Assembly (NCBI RefSeq): GCF_024218775.1
Contig: NZ_CP100404.1
Location: 1,984,001-2,048,000 of the forward strand
Direction of reading: 5' to 3'
Origin: Haloarcula marina
GTDB taxonomy: Archaea > Halobacteriota > Halobacteria > Halobacteriales > Haloarculaceae
Length of the DNA stretch: 64,000 bases
The notes beneath the pieces were generated by a model. That model was not told the origin of the DNA, made no database searches, and saw only the letters and a list, made by a program, of their open reading frames with translations. The position numbers were made by a program, and so were the translations under genes. Shown here in pieces: positions 61,350 through 64,000 of this stretch (position 1 is its first letter; every line of letters starts with the position of its first letter).

Positions 61350-62180
61350 TTAGTCGTCGTCCAGCAGTCCGGCGTTGAGCGTCCCCGTGGTCATCAGTTC
61401 GTTCAGCTCTTCGAGGTCCGTTTCCTCTGGCTGTTTGATGTCCACGAGATTACCCTGATACAGGACGCCGATGCGGTCGGCGTGGGCCAAGACGGACTCG
61501 ATGTTGTGGCTCACGATGACGATAGTGATACCGTCCTCCGCCAGTTTATCGAGGGTGTTCTGGACGAGTCGCGTCGCGTCGACTGACAGCGCGCTCGTCG
61601 GTTCGTCTAAGATGATGACGTCCGGGTCGAACGCGAGCGCTCGACCGACCGCGACGAGTTGGCGCTGACCGCCGGAGAAGAACTCCACCTCGGTCTTGAT
61701 GTCGACGTCGCGACCCAACCGCTCCATCATTATCTCCTCGGAGCGCGCGTACGTCTCTTCCCAGTCGATGATCGACAGCGGCCCGATACCGCGTCGGGGG
61801 AACTGCCCCATGAAGATGTTCGTCGCGATGTCCAGGTCGTCCATGAGCGCGAGGTCCTGGTACACGGTCTCGATGCCGTTGGCTCGCGCGTCCGACGGAT
61901 TCGAGAAGTGGACTTCTCGCCCGTCTTTGTAGATGGTCCCCTTGGTGGGTGCGTGGACGCCGCTGAGGACGTTCATCAGCGTCGACTTCCCGGCCCCGTT
62001 GTCACCGACGAGGGCGAAGATTTCACCCTCCTGGATGTCGAGCGTGACGTCGTCGACGGCGATGATGCGACCGAACTGCTTGGTGACGTTCTCGACGCGA
62101 AGTTTCGGCGCGGAGCCATCGCTGGTGTCCTGCCCGCTCGCGCTCTCTTGTGCGGTTTCGGCGGCGTCTTCGACGCTCAT
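61350..62180 (-). CDS. Sugar ABC transporter ATP-binding protein (RbsA-like, single ATPase domain)
   Basis: A 276-residue ATPase. Walker A GDNGAGKSTLM (about 47-57), Q-loop YQDLAL, signature FFSGGQRQLVAVGRAL and Walker B VIILDEPTSAL with H-loop VSHNIESV. The family normally has two ATPase halves in RbsA, but this protein has only one, the version found in many FrcA/XylG-type transporters. A Ser/Thr/Glu-rich stretch precedes the domain. It follows the permease with a 4-nt overlap. Confidence 0.9.
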   Translation of the reverse strand: MSVEDAAETAQESASGQDTSDGSAPKLRVENVTKQFGRIIAVDDVTLDIQEGEIFALVGDNGAGKSTLMNVLSGVHAPTKGTIYKDGREVHFSNPSDARANGIETVYQDLALMDDLDIATNIFMGQFPRRGIGPLSIIDWEETYARSEEIMMERLGRDVDIKTEVEFFSGGQRQLVAVGRALAFDPDVIILDEPTSALSVDATRLVQNTLDKLAEDGITIVIVSHNIESVLAHADRIGVLYQGNLVDIKQPEETDLEELNELMTTGTLNAGLLDDD

Positions 62181-63193
62181 GCCGCACCACTCGCGAGGAT
62201 GCGAGCCCGAATCTTCGCCTGCGTGCTGTACAGCAGTATCGCCACCAGTAACACGATTCCGTTAATCATCTGAATTTGGGTCGCCCCGACTGCGGGGCTG
62301 TTGTTGAGTGCCGATTGGACGAGTTGGATGAGGATGACGCCGCCGAGCGCGCCGGTAATCTTCCCGCGCCCGCCGAACAGGCTGATGCCGCCGATGACCG
62401 CCCCGGCGAATGCCTGAAACACCAGTCCTTCACCGATGAGCGGTGGGACGACGCCGACGAAGCCGGTCAGCATCAGTCCGGCGATAGCCGCCAGCGTCCC
62501 GCTGATGGTGTAGACGAGGATGATGAGCCGTTCGGTGTCGATACCGACCTCTCGCGCCGACTTCTCTGAACTGCCGAGCGCGTACACGGACTGACCGAAC
62601 GTGGTAAAGTGCATCAGGAGGCCGAACACGAGGAACGCAACCAGTAACACACCGATAGCGAACTCGGGGTTCCCACCGACGTCGACGTACAGGCGCGGCA
62701 GTCCCGTCACCGGTTGGGTCTGCATCGCCGTCTTCGCGCCCTCGAAGATGATGAGGAACGCGAGCGTCTGCAGGAACGGGTTCAGTCCGACTTTCGCGAT
62801 CATGATACCGTTGACGAGGCCGATGAGCGACCCGGTCAGCAGGATGATGACGAAGCCAGCCCACGGGCTCGTGGTGATGCCCCAGCAACTCGGGCAGGTC
62901 CCGAGAATCATGCCGGTGAACATCGCCGAGAACCCGGCAATTGAGCCGATAGACAGGTCGAAGTGCCCGGACAGCAGACACAGACTCTCCGCGAGGACGA
63001 GCAGTCCGATGGGGACAGACGCCCAGAGCACGAGGCGGATGGCGTTGACGTTTCTGAGCGTCTGCGGGACGAACACGAGGACGCCGAGGATGACGATGGC
63101 CAGAATCGGCCAGATCATGTTGTCCAGCAGCGTGAGTATTACGTCGTCTCTGTCGCCGAATGTCCGTCCGATGAATCCTTGTTCCGTAGACAT
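62177..63193 (-). CDS. Sugar ABC transporter permease (RbsC-like)
   Basis: A 338-residue permease with about eight to ten hydrophobic helices. The family segments SLCLLSGHFDLSIGSIAGFS, GSLIGLVNGIMIAKVGLNPF and ALGSSEKSAREVGIDTERL are present. It acts as a homodimer with the single-ATPase subunit and the binding protein just upstream. No signal peptide other than the first helix (about residues 27-48). Confidence 0.9.
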   Translation of the reverse strand: MSTEQGFIGRTFGDRDDVILTLLDNMIWPILAIVILGVLVFVPQTLRNVNAIRLVLWASVPIGLLVLAESLCLLSGHFDLSIGSIAGFSAMFTGMILGTCPSCWGITTSPWAGFVIILLTGSLIGLVNGIMIAKVGLNPFLQTLAFLIIFEGAKTAMQTQPVTGLPRLYVDVGGNPEFAIGVLLVAFLVFGLLMHFTTFGQSVYALGSSEKSAREVGIDTERLIILVYTISGTLAAIAGLMLTGFVGVVPPLIGEGLVFQAFAGAVIGGISLFGGRGKITGALGGVILIQLVQSALNNSPAVGATQIQMINGIVLLVAILLYSTQAKIRARILASGAA

Positions 63194-63227
63194 ATTTGAA
63201 GGGATATGGTGTCGTTAGATGCCGCGT

Positions 63228-64000
63228 TCAGCCCCAGACGTTGCCCCAGAGGAATGGCTGGTCGTAGTTCTCGTCCGTGATGACGACGCTGTTGGTGCGG
63301 AACCACGGGTGACCGTTCTGTTCGCGCATGACTCCGGGTTCCCAGATGGGTTCGGACCACATCTCGACGCCCTTGTGCTGGCCGGGCTGGATGTTGAGTT
63401 GGTCGGCAGTGACCTCGGACCCGACTTCGGGGATGACGCTCGGGTCGTTGCCAGCCTCGACGTACTCCTTCATGTACTGCATCGCGATGGGGTTGTAGAA
63501 GTAGTTGGGCTGGTCGACGGCGGCGTCGATGGTGCCATCGCCGACGAGCGGGTTCACTTCTGGGCTACCGTCCATCTGCGTCAGACAGATGTGGCCCTCT
63601 TCGCCTTTCGGAACGAGCATGTCGAGGTTCCGAAGCGCCTGCACGACGCCGAGACCCATCGAGAGGTTGCCGGAGTAGATACCGTCGACGCGACCGTTCG
63701 CGTTGATCCACTCCTGCACTGTCGACTGGGCCTGGTCGCGGGCGTACTCGCCGTTGAGGGTCTGGACGACTTCGATGCTGTCGTTCTCGGCCAGAACGTC
63801 GAGGTACCCCTGCGAGCGCTGGTTCGCGGACTGGTTCCCTTGCGGGCCGCGGACGTTCAGCACGCGGTAGTTGTCCTTATCGGGGTACTGCGCTTCGAGC
63901 GCCGTGACCATCTCCTCTGCCGAACTCGCGCCGCCGTCGTAGTTGCTGAACCCGACGTACAGCGGAATCTGCGAACTCGACGTGTCGGCGTTCGTCGCGA
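63228..64000 (-). CDS. Sugar ABC transporter substrate-binding protein (partial, runs off right edge)
   Basis: The last 257 residues of a type 4 (LacI/ribose-type) periplasmic-binding protein are seen; the N-terminus and signal peptide lie outside the window. Features: PLYVGFSNYDGGASSAEEMV, VRGPQGNQSANQRSQGYLDV, VQEWINANGRVDGIYSGNLSMG, ICLTQMDGSPEVNPL and IDAAVDQPNYFYNPI. The permease and ATPase of the same operon follow downstream, so this is the first subunit. Its ligand is probably a sugar or sugar acid. Confidence 0.9.
   Translation of the reverse strand, partial: ATNADTSSSQIPLYVGFSNYDGGASSAEEMVTALEAQYPDKDNYRVLNVRGPQGNQSANQRSQGYLDVLAENDSIEVVQTLNGEYARDQAQSTVQEWINANGRVDGIYSGNLSMGLGVVQALRNLDMLVPKGEEGHICLTQMDGSPEVNPLVGDGTIDAAVDQPNYFYNPIAMQYMKEYVEAGNDPSVIPEVGSEVTADQLNIQPGQHKGVEMWSEPIWEPGVMREQNGHPWFRTNSVVITDENYDQPFLWGNVWG

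Overview
The window is a GC-rich (about 64% by eye), gene-dense piece of a haloarchaeal (class Halobacteria) chromosome or megaplasmid. The evidence is archaeal and halophilic: very acidic D/E/V-rich proteins, Tat-type lipoprotein signals, histidine kinases with an H-R/H-N-L-R-N type H-box, several Bat-type HTH regulators, an Orc1/Cdc6-like protein, and many genes whose ATG lies 26-30 nt downstream of a TATA-like box (leaderless mRNAs). Genus cannot be decided from what is visible. No rRNA, tRNA, CRISPR, insertion sequence or obvious prophage was seen.

Layout. 1-6.8 kb: sugar-acid genes (TIM-barrel isomerase, enolase-superfamily dehydratase) with a chemoreceptor, a signal-less glucose-type binding protein and a membrane histidine kinase. 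6.9-15.5 kb: one minus-strand operon with a complete Liv-type ABC transporter (binding lipoprotein, two ATPases, two permeases) followed by a KAS III-like enzyme, an alpha/beta hydrolase and an acyl-CoA synthetase; its likely regulator is at 15.6-16.3 kb. 16.5-19.8 kb: PEP carboxylase and a Usp protein. 19.9-29.9 kb: glycerol catabolism (glpABC minus, glpK and a membrane protein plus) with a chemoreceptor fused to a UgpB-like glycerol-3-phosphate-binding domain between the two arms. 30-35 kb: Orc1/Cdc6-like ATPase, ROK glucokinase, pyruvate kinase and KDG kinase, serving glucose and the semi-phosphorylative Entner-Doudoroff route. 35-45 kb: a Bat/PAS regulator broken by an in-frame stop, small haloarchaeal proteins, and a lipoprotein binding protein paired with a HAMP transducer that lacks the normal signalling tip. 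45-64 kb: a hexuronate/sugar-acid utilisation island (GH88, two UxuA-like mannonate dehydratases, a three-subunit UxaA-like dehydratase, SDR, RraA, mutarotase, epimerase, SMP-30 lactonase, sugar ABC transporter) mixed with a CoA-transferase, an AMP-dependent ligase and a MaoC protein.

How it fits together. Glucose, glycerol and uronic/aldonic acids converge on 2-keto-3-deoxy sugars, triose phosphates and PEP, and the window holds both the degradative enzymes and several sensors. The recurrent theme is solute-binding-protein folds used as sensors: one fused to a cytosolic chemoreceptor, one signal-less and divergent from a chemoreceptor, one signal-less in the uronate island, and one secreted and paired with a membrane transducer. 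The cytosolic glycerol-3-phosphate chemoreceptor and the reciprocally degenerate UxaA pair are the two most novel-looking elements. Both are inferences from motifs read by eye and were not checked by database search.
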